A DNA stretch of 64,000 nucleotides from Nodosilinea nodulosa PCC 7104 (GCF_000309385.1 NZ_JH976537.1:1700214-1764213); one strand, 5' to 3'. Shown: positions 27,513 to 36,770, numbered from the stretch's first letter. A program made the numbers and translations. Notes: generated from the sequence alone by a model not told the origin.

Positions 27513-27758
27513 CGTAGGGCTGCCCTACGAGCAGTACTGGGGTTCTATTGCTCAGGCTACCGAAGCTGGCAAAATTCAAAAACTACTGCCTGTCCAGCGC
27601 ATTTTCTAAAATCGGCGCTTTTTTAAGAATGTGAAACTAAAAGCGTAGCAGATGCTACTTTATAGTCGATAATTTCAGAAGCACAGGAGACTCTGCCCCA
27701 CCTTAGCTGGTTTTTGCTTTACTGACCCCATCATTTATCTGTGTGAGGAGAAACATCA

Positions 27759-28118
27759 ATGCTGATTGGATTTTTAATTAGCGTCGTTATTTTAGCGATC
27801 AGCCTGCTAATCATTTCTAAGATTCCGCCCATCGGAGTTGAGATCGACAGCCCTGTCAAAGCGCTACTGGGCGGAGCCATTATCGGCGCCTTCAACGGCA
27901 TCTGGGGATTTTTTCCCACTGCCTTTCGCGGCTTCTTCGCCATCATTAGCCTGGGCCTGATTCCGCTGATTGGGGCCATTCTTGTGTTTGGTCTGGCCGC
28001 CTGGCTCATCGAAGGTTTCCGCCTCCGCTACGGCATCTGGAGCGCCATTCTTGGCGCGATCGCCCTGGCCATTGTCAGCTCCATTCTCAACTTCATTCTT
28101 CAATCAGTTGGTTTATAG
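27759..28118 (+). CDS. Phage-holin-4-like small membrane protein
   Basis: The 119-residue protein has four hydrophobic helices and the pattern GVEIDSPVKALLGGAIIGAFNGIWGFF, which fits the phage holin 4 superfamily (YvlD-like) found in many bacteria without phage context. GAGGAG lies 9 bases before the ATG. Its stop codon TAG (28116-28118) lies inside MITE copy 3, so the last codons come from the element. A terminator lies further on at 28248. Confidence 0.8.
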   Translation: MLIGFLISVVILAISLLIISKIPPIGVEIDSPVKALLGGAIIGAFNGIWGFFPTAFRGFFAIISLGLIPLIGAILVFGLAAWLIEGFRLRYGIWSAILGAIALAIVSSILNFILQSVGL

Positions 28119-28216
28119 CCAAGTCACGTTGGTCAGAGCATCCAGAAACCCTACGAACATTCAAACGTTTGAACGTTCATAGGAGACATGTCTTAACCAG
28201 ACTGACTACAGCTACA
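28114..28216 (-). mobile_element. MITE-like family A, copy 3
   Basis: A 103-bp copy in reverse orientation to copy 2. It starts TATAGCCAAGTCACGTTGG and carries the same palindromic core around CAAACGTTTG, then GAGACATGTCTTAACCAG. The far end reads GCTACA, diverged from the consensus GCTATA. It supplies the stop codon of the holin-like gene. Confidence 0.8.
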
Positions 28217-28247
28217 GTTGCTGGCTAGGTCAGTTTTAACCCACACC

Positions 28248-28286
28248 AAAAGTCCTGGGCCAAACTGGACCAGGACTTTTGTTTTT
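28248..28286 (+). terminator. Rho-independent terminator downstream of the holin-like gene
   Basis: An 11-bp perfect stem AAAAGTCCTGG/CCAGGACTTTT encloses an 11-base loop and is followed by GTTTTT. It lies 130 bp after the holin-like gene stop, separated by MITE copy 3. Confidence 0.88.
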
Positions 28287-28501
28287 CCCCTTGGCGCTGC
28301 TTTATTTGGGCTGAAACCTGAGCTAGACAGTGGTGCAAAACCATCTCAATCGCCGCTGGGGCCGCTGAGCATGGCTTGTCAGCAGTGACCGGGCAAAATA
28401 CCCTTCTAAGGGATTTGATGCCACCACACCACCCGCAGGTTTGTTATGGGTTGTGCAACCAGATCAGAACCCTGCTTTAAAGCGCGATCGCCAGGCAGCA
28501 G

Positions 28502-29221
28502 CTACCCCAAGTAGGTAAACACGCTGGCCATGAAGCCCAGGGCTGCAAACACTAGACCAGCGCCCATTAGATTGGTTTGTAATGCCGTAAGTCGGTAGGC
28601 AGGGCGCAGCCAAAACCTCAGAATTTGGCTGATTCGTGGCATCACTATCCAGGTCAAAATTGAGGAAGTAATTAAATTGTTGATTACCAGCGAGGTAGCC
28701 ATGGGCCACGACTGCATAATTCCCAGGGCACTAAACACCATGCTCTGAATCATCAGCGTAGGGTAAAGACCCAGCACGACCGCCAGCACCTGCTTCCAGG
28801 GCGGCGGCCCCAGGCTGTGCTGCTCTGCCCCGCCGGTATGGTTTGAAAACCAACCCTCTAAGCCGGTGCTAAACGACTTATATCGGTAGGCCAAAAAAGT
28901 GTCGCGCCCCTGCTCAAAGAGGTTGGCGCGAACACCTGATTTTAGCCAATGGTTCAGGTCTTCCGGCGTTCTGAAATGAACAATCGAGTACCACTTCACC
29001 ACCCCGTCGCCGCAGTCCAAAGGCGGACACAAATCGTTGCGAGTATAGCCCTCAAACTGGCTCGCTGCTTTCATCAGCTGACCATACCACCGTCGAAACA
29101 CCCCTTCCGCCTGCTGACCTTCGGGCACGATATATTCCACGATAAATGTGGAGTAAAAATGGTCGTCTTGGGAATTCTGAGAGTCTTGGGAGTCCTGACT
29201 GATTTCAGAGGAGGAAGCCAT
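28502..29221 (-). CDS. Antibiotic-biosynthesis-monooxygenase-like protein with membrane helices
   Basis: The 239-residue protein has an ABM/ferredoxin-like fold in the first two thirds. VVEYIVPEGQQAEGVFRRWYGQLMKAASQFEGY and VKWYSIVHFRTPEDLNHWLKS fit cyanobacterial ABM proteins. Two or three C-terminal membrane helices follow (PTLMIQSMVFSALGIM, SLVINNLITSSILTWIVMP, GLVFAALGFMASVF). The N-terminus carries a short SQDSQDSQNSQDD repeat. Membrane-bound ABM proteins of this type are common in cyanobacteria and have no known substrate. It follows a 81-residue membrane gene by 6 bp, probably one operon. Confidence 0.7.
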   Translation of the reverse strand: MASSSEISQDSQDSQNSQDDHFYSTFIVEYIVPEGQQAEGVFRRWYGQLMKAASQFEGYTRNDLCPPLDCGDGVVKWYSIVHFRTPEDLNHWLKSGVRANLFEQGRDTFLAYRYKSFSTGLEGWFSNHTGGAEQHSLGPPPWKQVLAVVLGLYPTLMIQSMVFSALGIMQSWPMATSLVINNLITSSILTWIVMPRISQILRFWLRPAYRLTALQTNLMGAGLVFAALGFMASVFTYLG

Positions 29222-29227
29222 GGCAAA

Positions 29228-29473
29228 TTAGTAGTGAAAGAAGAAGGCTCGAGCAGCAAAAAAGCCCCCCAGCAGCAAAACCCAGAGCAGGTTCTGCCTA
29301 ATGCCTTTAAGCTCCGCCAAGATTTGCTCAGCCTGGATGCTCGTCATCGGAGCGGCGTTAGGCGCAGTCTCTGATTCTAGAGGAGAAGTCGGTACAGTTT
29401 CGCCTGAGGAGTTAGCCCTGCCTTCAGGGACGGCTGCGCCGGTAGGCTGATGGGTAGATTCTAAATCAGGCAT
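29228..29473 (-). CDS. Small membrane protein, unknown function
   Basis: The 81-residue protein has a polar, Ser/Thr/Pro-rich first half and a C-terminal hydrophobic helix (LLWVLLLGGFFAARAFFF) preceded by EQILAELKGIRQN. It precedes the ABM-type gene by 6 bp on the same strand. I do not recognise a family. The reading frame is supported by the close spacing and by codon use like its neighbour. Confidence 0.55.
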   Translation of the reverse strand: MPDLESTHQPTGAAVPEGRANSSGETVPTSPLESETAPNAAPMTSIQAEQILAELKGIRQNLLWVLLLGGFFAARAFFFHY

Positions 29474-29716
29474 AGGTCAAGGAATGATATTGGGGACAAG
29501 GTTTGAGCCAGGTCATACCCCACTAACGTACTATCCCAGACTCGCAGGCTCAATAGCCCATGTGGCTTGACCATGACTTGCCCGCCAGAATTGCCCGCCA
29601 GAATTGCCTGACAAAATTGCCCGTCAGGATTGCCCCCGAGAGCCAGTTCCCAAGCCAGAATCCTTAAGATTCTGTGTCAAACTTGTCTGAGATTCTTCAA
29701 AGTACGTAACAATTAA

Positions 29717-30127
29717 TTGAAGATACATTTCCTCCCCTTGGCACAAGAGACCCTAAACGAGCAAACCGAAGACCTCAGCAGCCTGTTGAAAAAGGCCGCC
29801 TTGATTGCGGTGGCGCTGGTTACAGCGGTGGTACTGAGTCTTGTAGCGGTACGCTATTCCCAGGCCTCGGATCCCTACGTTCACCAGGTGCTGTCTATGG
29901 AGGGCGATGGCAGCCGAGGCGAAGCCATCTTTAAGATGAATTGCGCCGTGTGCCACGGCATTGCGGCTACCGGCGAGGTGGGGCCAAAGCTGCTGGGCGT
30001 ATCTGACCACAAAACAAAAGTGGGCCTGATCAATCAGGTCATCAGCGGCCAAACTCCCCCAATGCCTCAGTTTCAGCCTGAGCCTCAGGATATGGCCGAT
30101 CTGCTCATCTATCTAGAGCAACTGTAG
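29717..30127 (+). CDS. cytM: Cytochrome cM-like, membrane-anchored cytochrome c
   Basis: This small c-type cytochrome of about 136 residues has one N-terminal membrane helix (AALIAVALVTAVVLSLVAV) that probably stays uncleaved. The haem site is C76-A-V-C79-H80, and M116 in PPMPQF is the likely sixth ligand. The end (PPMPQFQPEPQDMADLLIYLEQL) is like cytochrome cM of cyanobacteria, which modulates electron flow and chlorophyll synthesis under stress. The only initiators in frame are TTG codons (29717 or 29738), so the start is uncertain. It is divergent from the small membrane gene. Confidence 0.75.
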   Translation: MKIHFLPLAQETLNEQTEDLSSLLKKAALIAVALVTAVVLSLVAVRYSQASDPYVHQVLSMEGDGSRGEAIFKMNCAVCHGIAATGEVGPKLLGVSDHKTKVGLINQVISGQTPPMPQFQPEPQDMADLLIYLEQL

Positions 30128-30448
30128 CGATCTCATCCCAGGGCCGAGCCTGGCATGGGGATTTGTTACAGACTTTTATGAGAACTCTGAATACAGCTCC
30201 GGCTGGACTGCGATCGCGCCCCAGAGATTTCAGCTCGATCTGGACTGCGTCTAAAGCCCTAAGGCTAAAGCTTTCAGGCGATTTAGTTCAGCGATCGCTC
30301 TCGGCCTCAGCCCCAAAACCATTAAGTTTCGAGAGAAAATTTGTTTACAAAACTCCACGATTGCAGTAACATGTACTTACACGGATCACAAATCTACACG
30401 GTTTGTCCTGTGTACCTTGAAACGATAAATACCAAGGACTAATACATC
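30128..30448. other. Intergenic region upstream of psbA
   Basis: The 321 bp contain the psbA promoter at 30344-30372 and an AT-richer leader. The upstream part (30170-30310) has no convincing gene. An open frame of 68 codons there overlaps the promoter and is rejected. Confidence 0.6.
30344..30372 (+). promoter_or_regulatory. psbA promoter
   Basis: A -35 box TTTACA (30344-30349) and a -10 box TAACAT (30367-30372) are exactly 17 bp apart, close to the sigma-70 consensus. They would give a leader of about 70 nt. AGGA lies about 10 bases before the ATG at 30449. Confidence 0.85.
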
Positions 30449-31510
30449 ATGACTACGACTCTACAGCGGCGCGAAAGCGCCAATCTGTGGGAGCAGTTCT
30501 GTCAGTGGGTCACCAGCACCGAGAACCGCCTGTACATTGGCTGGTTCGGCGTGCTGATGATTCCCACCCTGCTAGCTGCGACCGCCTGCTTCGTGATTGC
30601 CTTCATCGCCGCCCCCCCCGTCGACATCGACGGCATCCGTGAGCCCGTCGCTGGCTCGCTGATGTACGGCAACAACATCATCTCCGGTGCGGTGGTGCCG
30701 TCCTCCAACGCCATCGGCCTGCACTTCTACCCGATCTGGGAAGCCGCCTCCCTTGACGAGTGGCTGTACAACGGTGGTCCTTACCAACTCGTGATTTTCC
30801 ACTTCCTCATTGGCGTCTTCTGCTATATGGGTCGTGAGTGGGAACTGAGCTACCGGTTGGGCATGCGCCCCTGGATCTGCGTCGCCTACAGCGCTCCTGT
30901 GGCTGCTGCTTCCGCCGTATTCCTGATTTACCCCCTGGGCCAAGGCTCGTTCTCGGACGGCATGCCCTTGGGTATCTCTGGTACCTTCAACTTCATGCTG
31001 GTATTCCAGGCTGAGCACAACATTCTGATGCACCCCTTCCACATGCTGGGCGTGGCCGGTGTGTTCGGTGGTTCGCTGTTCTCCGCCATGCACGGTTCAC
31101 TGGTGACCTCGTCTCTAGTGCGTGAGACCACCGAGTCTGAGTCGCAGAACTACGGCTACAAGTTTGGCCAAGAAGAAGAGACCTACAACATCGTTGCGGC
31201 CCACGGCTACTTCGGTCGTCTCATCTTCCAATATGCCAGCTTCAACAACAGCCGCTCTCTGCACTTCTTCCTGGGCGCATGGCCTGTGATTGGCATCTGG
31301 TTTACGGCCCTGGGCATCAGCACGATGGCGTTCAACCTGAACGGGTTCAACTTCAACCAGTCGATTCTTGACTCGCAGGGACGAGTGATTGGCACCTGGG
31401 CTGATGTGATCAACCGTGCGAACCTGGGTATGGAAGTGATGCACGAGCGCAATGCTCACAACTTCCCCCTCGACCTGGCCACGGCTGAGGCCCCTGAAAT
31501 CATCGGCTAG
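30449..31510 (+). CDS. psbA: Photosystem II D1 protein (E130 form)
   Basis: This is a complete 353-residue D1 with five membrane helices and conserved ligand sites, including the C-terminal [10 protein letters not shown] segment that binds the oxygen-evolving manganese cluster. The 9-residue tail TAEAPEIIG after A344 is the part removed by CtpA. Residue 130 is Glu (GREWELSYR). Low-light D1 forms of several cyanobacteria have Gln there, and high-light/UV-induced forms have Glu. This copy is therefore probably a high-light type, with light-regulated expression. Other psbA copies would lie elsewhere. Confidence 0.98.
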   Translation: MTTTLQRRESANLWEQFCQWVTSTENRLYIGWFGVLMIPTLLAATACFVIAFIAAPPVDIDGIREPVAGSLMYGNNIISGAVVPSSNAIGLHFYPIWEAASLDEWLYNGGPYQLVIFHFLIGVFCYMGREWELSYRLGMRPWICVAYSAPVAAASAVFLIYPLGQGSFSDGMPLGISGTFNFMLVFQAEHNILMHPFHMLGVAGVFGGSLFSAMHGSLVTSSLVRETTESESQNYGYKFGQEEETYNIVAAHGYFGRLIFQYASFNNSRSLHFFLGAWPVIGIWFTALGISTMAFNLNGFNFNQSILDSQGRVIGTWADVINRANLGMEVMHERNAHNFPLDLATAEAPEIIG

Positions 31511-31544
31511 TCCCCTGTGACTACCCCATTGATAAATGGATAGG

Positions 31545-31573
31545 AAAAGCGCTCCCCTCGGGGGGCGCTTTTT
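31545..31573 (+). terminator. psbA terminator
   Basis: The stem AAAAGCGCTCCCC pairs with GGGGGGCGCTTTT (one G-T wobble, very short loop). It is followed by TTTTTG. It is placed 35 bp after the psbA stop. Confidence 0.9.
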
Positions 31574-31759
31574 GCTGTGTGTGGTGGTTACTCGTAGGTG
31601 TAGGCAGGGAGGCGAGAGTCGGTGATGCGATCGCAGTTGACATTGACGGCTTGGACGCTACCCCTGGCCATGGGCAATATTGGCTGGCAGAGGCATTTTT
31701 GAGAAGGCTCAGTTCGAAGATTTGAATTAGCCCATCCACCGAGGACAGCCTTATTAAAC

Positions 31760-32626
31760 TTAAGGTTGCGCTGGCTTTAAACGCTCTGGCACAATGTCAA
31801 TCTCAGTGGTTGAATAGGGTTGACCGTTCAAGCATCGACGAAATTCATCTCTCACTCTCAGACCACTGTGCCAAGTGGTATTGGCAACAGATCGACCATC
31901 GATCGCTACATCAAAACTTTGGACATCTTCCATGCCCGCCAGCGCGGCATCAATGGTCGGCACAGCAAAAGCAATGACTCCATAGGGTAGATCGGGTACT
32001 GAATAGTTGAATGCCTGCACTGTTACAGAGGGGTAATCGTTTTGGGTCAGCGTAACGGCGATCATCTCCACCGTTTCAGGCTTCGGAATTGCTTCTGCTG
32101 AAAAGGTAAGTAAAGCCCCATCGTAGTCGCCACCCGGCCCCGACAGATTGATCATCACCGGTGCATGGTTAGCAGCCGGGTCCATGGATGCCTTTAAGAA
32201 GGAGGCAACGCAATATTCGCCAAGGGGTTCACTTGCTGATATAGACGTTGGGAAAAGTCTCCAGCTGCCAGACAAATATCTCAAATAGTCTGGATCTAGC
32301 AGTAATTCCGCTTGCTGTTGCAGCTGGAGCAGAAGGGCGGCACTTTGCAATTCGAGGGCCGCCGACTCTGGGTCGTAATAGGTCGAGCTATCACTGCCTT
32401 GATCGTCTGGATAATCTGGATAATCTTGATAATCCGGATCCGTATCACAGAGGAGGACAGAGGCAACTCCATTGCCACCTTGGGTACTGCCAACGACTAT
32501 CTCGCCAGGGCCAGCCGAACCGCAGGGATATTCAGCTTGTGCTGCCGGCACCAAGAAAGCTATGCCTGCGGCAAGCGGCAAGCCAAACAGCGAAAGTTTG
32601 CTGAATGAGGCTCTTGAGAAATTCAT
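31760..32626 (-). CDS. Exported hypothetical protein
   Basis: The 288-residue protein has a clear Sec signal peptide (about 1-31, cleavage after AQA). A low-complexity Asp/Tyr-rich stretch around residues 60-80 contains repeated YPD/DPD units, produced by tandem repeats in the DNA near 32395-32445. The rest has no family I recognise. Cysteines at intervals (C35, C60, later C139) may form disulfides. AGGA lies 9 bases upstream of the ATG. It is downstream of the WD40 gene on the same strand, 150 bp away. Confidence 0.65.
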   Translation of the reverse strand: MNFSRASFSKLSLFGLPLAAGIAFLVPAAQAEYPCGSAGPGEIVVGSTQGGNGVASVLLCDTDPDYQDYPDYPDDQGSDSSTYYDPESAALELQSAALLLQLQQQAELLLDPDYLRYLSGSWRLFPTSISASEPLGEYCVASFLKASMDPAANHAPVMINLSGPGGDYDGALLTFSAEAIPKPETVEMIAVTLTQNDYPSVTVQAFNYSVPDLPYGVIAFAVPTIDAALAGMEDVQSFDVAIDGRSVANTTWHSGLRVRDEFRRCLNGQPYSTTEIDIVPERLKPAQP

Positions 32627-32776
32627 GTTTAGCGTCCTAATTTAAAAATACTTTTCAATTAAGTGGAAGGTTTCTAAAACCTATAATGTGTGGTCAGAGA
32701 TGTACCCATGGCCCAAAAAAGTGAAAGAAAATGACGACGTTCAGATTTGGTTGATCAGATTTAGTTTTTGCTCTAT

Positions 32777-34129
32777 TTAGGGTTGCCAAATCTGCACCTC
32801 TGAGGCCTGAGTCGAAACTAGGAAAAGATTGTTAGGGCTGAAGCTAATCTGCTGGGCGTTGGGGATAATAGTTAGCCTAGCGCCGGTCGTTACCTCCCTC
32901 AAATCGATGCCAAACCCAGAGGGGATAAGCGAACTGGCGGGACCTCTACCGTCGAGTCCACTCAGTGGAACAGCGAAGGTGTCGCCACTGGCGCTGAGGG
33001 TGATGGGACTGGGTGTGGCAGTGCTATCCAAACTACTCACCAGGCTGCCATCAACAACAATATCGCGATTGCCCGAGGCAACGCTGATCGAGCGATCGCT
33101 CCGATAGGTTTGCAGGTTCCAAAACAGCACCGACTGACTGCTGTCTCGGCTGATCAAAAGCTGTCCGGCGACGTCTACCGTCAGCGCTTGAATAGGCTGC
33201 TGGTGTTGACGCAGGGTAATAACCCTAGCGCCATTGTTTCTGTCCCAAAGCTTGATGCTGTTGTCGGTATCTAGCGTGGCCAGGTTGGCGCTGTTGGGCA
33301 CAAACGCCATAGAAAACGGCAGCGCCGCACTCAGCGATTGGGCCTGCTGGGGTGAGAGCTGCACAATGACTTTGACCAGCCTGCCCGCCAAAATATCCCA
33401 AAGCTGAATGCTGCGCTCGGTGGCGATGGCTAAGCGTCGGCTGTCGGGGCTAATTTGCAGGGCTTGTACGGTCGTGGCTTCGGTTTCACCTGCGGTCAGG
33501 GGCAGGGTTTGCAGCAGTCTGCCGCTGCTGAGTTCCCACACTTTGACGGTGCGATCGCTGCTTCCTGTAATTAGAAACTGCCTGTCGGGGCTGATAGCGA
33601 TCGCCGTAATCTCAGTCCCATGAGCCGTCCAGCTTCGCACCGGGTTTCCAGTGGTGGTATCCCAAACTTGGACGTTGCCGCTGTTGAGTCCGGCCACAAT
33701 CTGCTGACTGTTTGGATTAAATACAATGGCACGCGCCTCAGCCTGAGTCAGGTCTGGTTTTAACAGCGTAATTCGACGAGTCCCGCGCGATAGGTTCCAC
33801 AGCGCTAAGGCACCGCGCTCTGGCTGCGATCCTCCGGCAGATTGCCGGCTAGCGATGGCCAGCAGTTCGCTGTCAGGACTGATGGCCTGGGCAATTGGGC
33901 GAATGTTGCTGCTGCCAGCAGGATAGAGAGAGTTGAGAGAGATTCGGTAAAGGCGTCCGGGCGATCGCCAGGTAGGCGCTGTCGCAAATGATGCATCCGC
34001 CACAATCTGGGTGCTGGCCTGAGCATCGGGAATGGGGGCTGCGATTGCGCTAGAACCAATCGGGCTGCTCATGAGTCCTAACATCAACCAGCGAAAAATA
34101 GACAAAAACGATACGGGGCAATAGTTCAT
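32777..34129 (-). CDS. Exported WD40-repeat protein
   Basis: The 450-residue protein has a signal peptide (about 1-31) and about seven WD40-like blades. Recognisable repeats are FNPNSQQIVAGLNSGNVQVWD, AIAISPDRQFLITGSSDRTVKVWE, ALQISPDSRRLAIATERSIQLWD and AFVPNSANLATLDTDNSIKLWD, ending in SPNNLFLVSTQASEVQIWQP. It is probably a beta-propeller that makes protein contacts in the periplasm. It starts 24 bp after the 34154 gene stop, so the two may be co-transcribed. Confidence 0.85.
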   Translation of the reverse strand: MNYCPVSFLSIFRWLMLGLMSSPIGSSAIAAPIPDAQASTQIVADASFATAPTWRSPGRLYRISLNSLYPAGSSNIRPIAQAISPDSELLAIASRQSAGGSQPERGALALWNLSRGTRRITLLKPDLTQAEARAIVFNPNSQQIVAGLNSGNVQVWDTTTGNPVRSWTAHGTEITAIAISPDRQFLITGSSDRTVKVWELSSGRLLQTLPLTAGETEATTVQALQISPDSRRLAIATERSIQLWDILAGRLVKVIVQLSPQQAQSLSAALPFSMAFVPNSANLATLDTDNSIKLWDRNNGARVITLRQHQQPIQALTVDVAGQLLISRDSSQSVLFWNLQTYRSDRSISVASGNRDIVVDGSLVSSLDSTATPSPITLSASGDTFAVPLSGLDGRGPASSLIPSGFGIDLREVTTGARLTIIPNAQQISFSPNNLFLVSTQASEVQIWQP

Positions 34130-34153
34130 GACAAGACCGTCATCAGGTTGAAA

Positions 34154-34657
34154 CTAGGAACTGATCCGACAGATACCGGGAGTAGAACGAACAAAGCGCT
34201 CAGCGCTGAGATAGTGCACAATCTGAACGTGAGTAGGAATGCCTTGAAAGGGTCGCAGGCTGGCGTAAAGGCCATAGCGAGAAGCCGTGACGCTGTAGAG
34301 TCCTGCACCGTCGTTAGGCAGACCGCTAAACCCATCTGTAAACGGCAGGCTGGAATAGTCGGCGTCGGGGGCAAGTACCTCGAAGTGCTTCAGCACTGTG
34401 CGATTCAGTAATGTCTGAACCTGGCCGTTGCTGCTGTGCTTTTTAAGCGTCATGCTTAGCTGTGACTCGGCTTCGATGGGGCGCATCTGCTGACCCGCTT
34501 TGTCGAGATCAATTTGTCCGGCAATTTGGTAGATCAGCGTAGTTCCATGGTCAGCCAGAATAAAGGCTTCGCATGAGAGAGTTTGGGCGATCGCGGCGTT
34601 AGCAGGCGCCGGACTCAAATCGGAGAACCAGGCAAGGCTCAGCAAAATTCCTTTCAT
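34154..34657 (-). CDS. Exported hypothetical protein
   Basis: The mature protein of about 150 residues follows a signal peptide. The ATG at 34657 gives MKGILLSLAWFSDLSPAPANA, a plausible signal, and an in-frame ATG at 34753 adds residues with no support. The mature part has CEAFILADHGTTLIYQIAGQIDL and ends with two cysteines. No family recognised. It lies 24 bp before the WD40 gene and probably shares its transcript. Confidence 0.55.
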   Translation of the reverse strand: MKGILLSLAWFSDLSPAPANAAIAQTLSCEAFILADHGTTLIYQIAGQIDLDKAGQQMRPIEAESQLSMTLKKHSSNGQVQTLLNRTVLKHFEVLAPDADYSSLPFTDGFSGLPNDGAGLYSVTASRYGLYASLRPFQGIPTHVQIVHYLSAERFVRSTPGICRISS

Positions 34658-34780
34658 GGTCGATTTGCTAAAAATTTCCACAGGATTTGATTGTGCGATT
34701 AGAGGTGTTTCAATCCGAGCTTTGAATGAATGGACACAGCACCCATCATGCATCCTGTCGAAAAATATGTAGAAGCGGTA

Positions 34781-35776
34781 TCAGTTTTTGCAACACGCCC
34801 TTTCTTTTCGCACATGAATAACGGCTTTTCCAATTACTTGCCGCTGCTCAAGTTGGCGAATGGCTACGGGAACCTCCTCCAGGCTGTAAGAGCGGTCAAT
34901 CAGCGGAAGAATTTTGCCTGCTTCGATCAGCTCTCGCAGTGTGGCCAAGTCGGCTGCATTGGGCTTTACCATTAAAGATTTCACCGTGCGATCGCTCACT
35001 TTTGAAATTAGCGATCCCAAAATCATGACGAGGAACAATCGGGCGATCGCACCCCCCACCAGCACATAGGTTCCTTTGGGTTTTAGCAGAGGCAAATAGT
35101 CAAGAACTGACCGATAGGCCGCCATATCAATAATTAAGTCATAGGACTCCTTCTGGCTCAGATCTACTTGGGCGTAGTCAATCACATCGTCTGCGCCGAG
35201 CGCCTTGATTCGATCTACTTTTGCGCGGCTGCATACAGCGGTCACCTTAGCGCCGAAAGCCTTCGCAATCTGCACGGCAAACGAGCCCACACCCCCCGAA
35301 GCGCCGTTGATAAGCACCCGCTGACCGGGCTGAACCCTGCCAATATCGCGGAGAGCCTGTAGGGCCGTCATCGCCGCACCCGGCACCGCTGCCGCCGCTG
35401 CAAAGGTGAGATTGTTGGGCTTTAGAGCTAGGGCCTCTTCTGTGGCGCTGGCATATTCAGCAAACGCCCCAAACCCACATTCCGACAGGTCGCCAAAGAC
35501 CTCGTCGCCAATCTGAAAGCGAGTGACTTGGTTGCCGACAGCCTCAACCGTCCCCGCCACGTCGAATCCAAGGGTCTTAATCTTTGGCTTCAAAAGTCCT
35601 CCAAACATCAGCCGAACAAGATACGGACTGCCCCGCATTAAATGCCAGTCGCCTGCATTGACAGAGGCTGCCTGAACCCGCACCAGCACGGTGTCGGCTT
35701 GAACCCCTGGTTGCTCTACCTCCGCCAGCGTCAGCACGTCTGGCGAACCATATTCGCTCTGGGCGATCGCTTTCAT
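34781..35776 (-). CDS. Zinc-independent MDR-family quinone oxidoreductase/alcohol dehydrogenase
   Basis: The 331-residue protein is a medium-chain reductase of the quinone oxidoreductase type. The nucleotide-binding motif GASGGVGSFAVQIAKAFG is clear, as are the N-terminal GroES-like fold (VLVRVQAASVNAGDWHLMRG, LGFDVAGTVEAVG) and the C-terminal VIGKAVIHV. Cysteine ligands for structural zinc are absent. It is divergent from the TetR gene at 35912 across 135 bp with palindromic sites, so it is the probable target of that repressor. Confidence 0.88.
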   Translation of the reverse strand: MKAIAQSEYGSPDVLTLAEVEQPGVQADTVLVRVQAASVNAGDWHLMRGSPYLVRLMFGGLLKPKIKTLGFDVAGTVEAVGNQVTRFQIGDEVFGDLSECGFGAFAEYASATEEALALKPNNLTFAAAAAVPGAAMTALQALRDIGRVQPGQRVLINGASGGVGSFAVQIAKAFGAKVTAVCSRAKVDRIKALGADDVIDYAQVDLSQKESYDLIIDMAAYRSVLDYLPLLKPKGTYVLVGGAIARLFLVMILGSLISKVSDRTVKSLMVKPNAADLATLRELIEAGKILPLIDRSYSLEEVPVAIRQLEQRQVIGKAVIHVRKERACCKN

Positions 35777-35796
35777 GGCATAAATTTCCTACCAAA

Positions 35797-35836
35797 CTTA
35801 CGGCGTAAGCCTAGCACAGACTTACAGTGTATGTAA
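35797..35836. promoter_or_regulatory. Pair of palindromic operator candidates
   Basis: CTTACG-G-CGTAAG (35797-35809) is a perfect palindrome. A second, TTACA-5-TGTAA (35822-35836), shares the half-site TTAC. Both lie between the oxidoreductase and the TetR gene. They would suit binding of the TetR dimer and mutual control of both genes. Confidence 0.65.
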
Positions 35837-35911
35837 AAATGGAGCTGCGAGTAACAAAACGTTGTACTTGGGCTTATTCTTTGAATATCCCGGTCACCTC
35901 CAAACGCAAGG

Positions 35912-36574
35912 ATGGCTAAGAAAACCAGCTCCAAAAAGCCAGAACGTCTTCCCCTGAGCAGAGAACGGATATTGCAGACTGCGCTCCGTTTAGCAGATGA
36001 AGGCGGGCTTGAGGCGCTCTCTATGCGAAAGCTAGCTGAGGCGCTCGGCGTTAAGGCCATGTCGCTGTACAACCACATTGCAAATAGAGATGATTTGATC
36101 GATGGCATTGTCGATGGCGTGGTGAGTGAAATAGATTTGCCCAAACTCGATGCCGATTGGAAGACCGCCATGCGGCGGCGGGCAATTTCTGCCCATGCGG
36201 TGCTGCTGCGGCATCCCTGGGCTACGATGCCGCTGGTGTCGCGGGTAAATGTGGGACCGGCGATGCTGCGCTACGTAGATTCAACCCTAGGATGCCTAAA
36301 AGAGGCGGGCTTTTCATTTGAAATGGCCGATCACGCGTGGAATGCCATCGATAGTCATGTCTATGGATTTACGCTTCAGGAGCTGAACTTTCCGGTCGAG
36401 GCATCAGACTACTCGGAGACAGCCGCCGACTACCTGCCGCAAATTCCTGCCGAGCAATATCCCTACATGAATCAGCTCGCGCAACGCGTCATACAAGGCG
36501 ATTATGATGGCCTTCACGCTTTTGAGTTTGGGCTTGATCTCATTCTCGATGGACTAGACAGACTGCTGAAATAG
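35912..36574 (+). CDS. TetR-family transcriptional repressor
   Basis: The 220-residue protein has an N-terminal helix-turn-helix (about 17-62: RERILQTALRLADEGGLEALSMRKLAEALGVKAMSLYNHI) and a C-terminal ligand domain of the tetracycline-repressor C type (RAISAHAVLLRHPWATMPL, and onward). It is divergent from the quinone oxidoreductase gene, with two palindromes between. It probably represses that gene and itself, releasing DNA on binding an unknown small molecule. Confidence 0.9.
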   Translation: MAKKTSSKKPERLPLSRERILQTALRLADEGGLEALSMRKLAEALGVKAMSLYNHIANRDDLIDGIVDGVVSEIDLPKLDADWKTAMRRRAISAHAVLLRHPWATMPLVSRVNVGPAMLRYVDSTLGCLKEAGFSFEMADHAWNAIDSHVYGFTLQELNFPVEASDYSETAADYLPQIPAEQYPYMNQLAQRVIQGDYDGLHAFEFGLDLILDGLDRLLK

Positions 36575-36770
36575 CACAATCGAATTACTCTCCTTTCTTA
36601 ATAGGTCCCATAGGGCAACCTGTGAAAAAAAAAGATTGCCATGGGATAGGTGACGATCGCTATCTACCATGCAATAACTCAACTTTCCGGAATATTGGCT
36701 TAAATTGGGGAAGATTAGTCAAGGTGCAATGGCAGCCTCAAAATTTAACGGCACGTTGGCTTTGATTTCT

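Noticed and set aside
30163-30369. Open frame of 68 codons upstream of psbA
   Set aside because: It overlaps the -35 box of the psbA promoter and has Ser/Arg-rich random composition.
31521-31739. Minus-strand frame of 72 codons after psbA
   Set aside because: It covers the psbA terminator and has no family or ribosome site.
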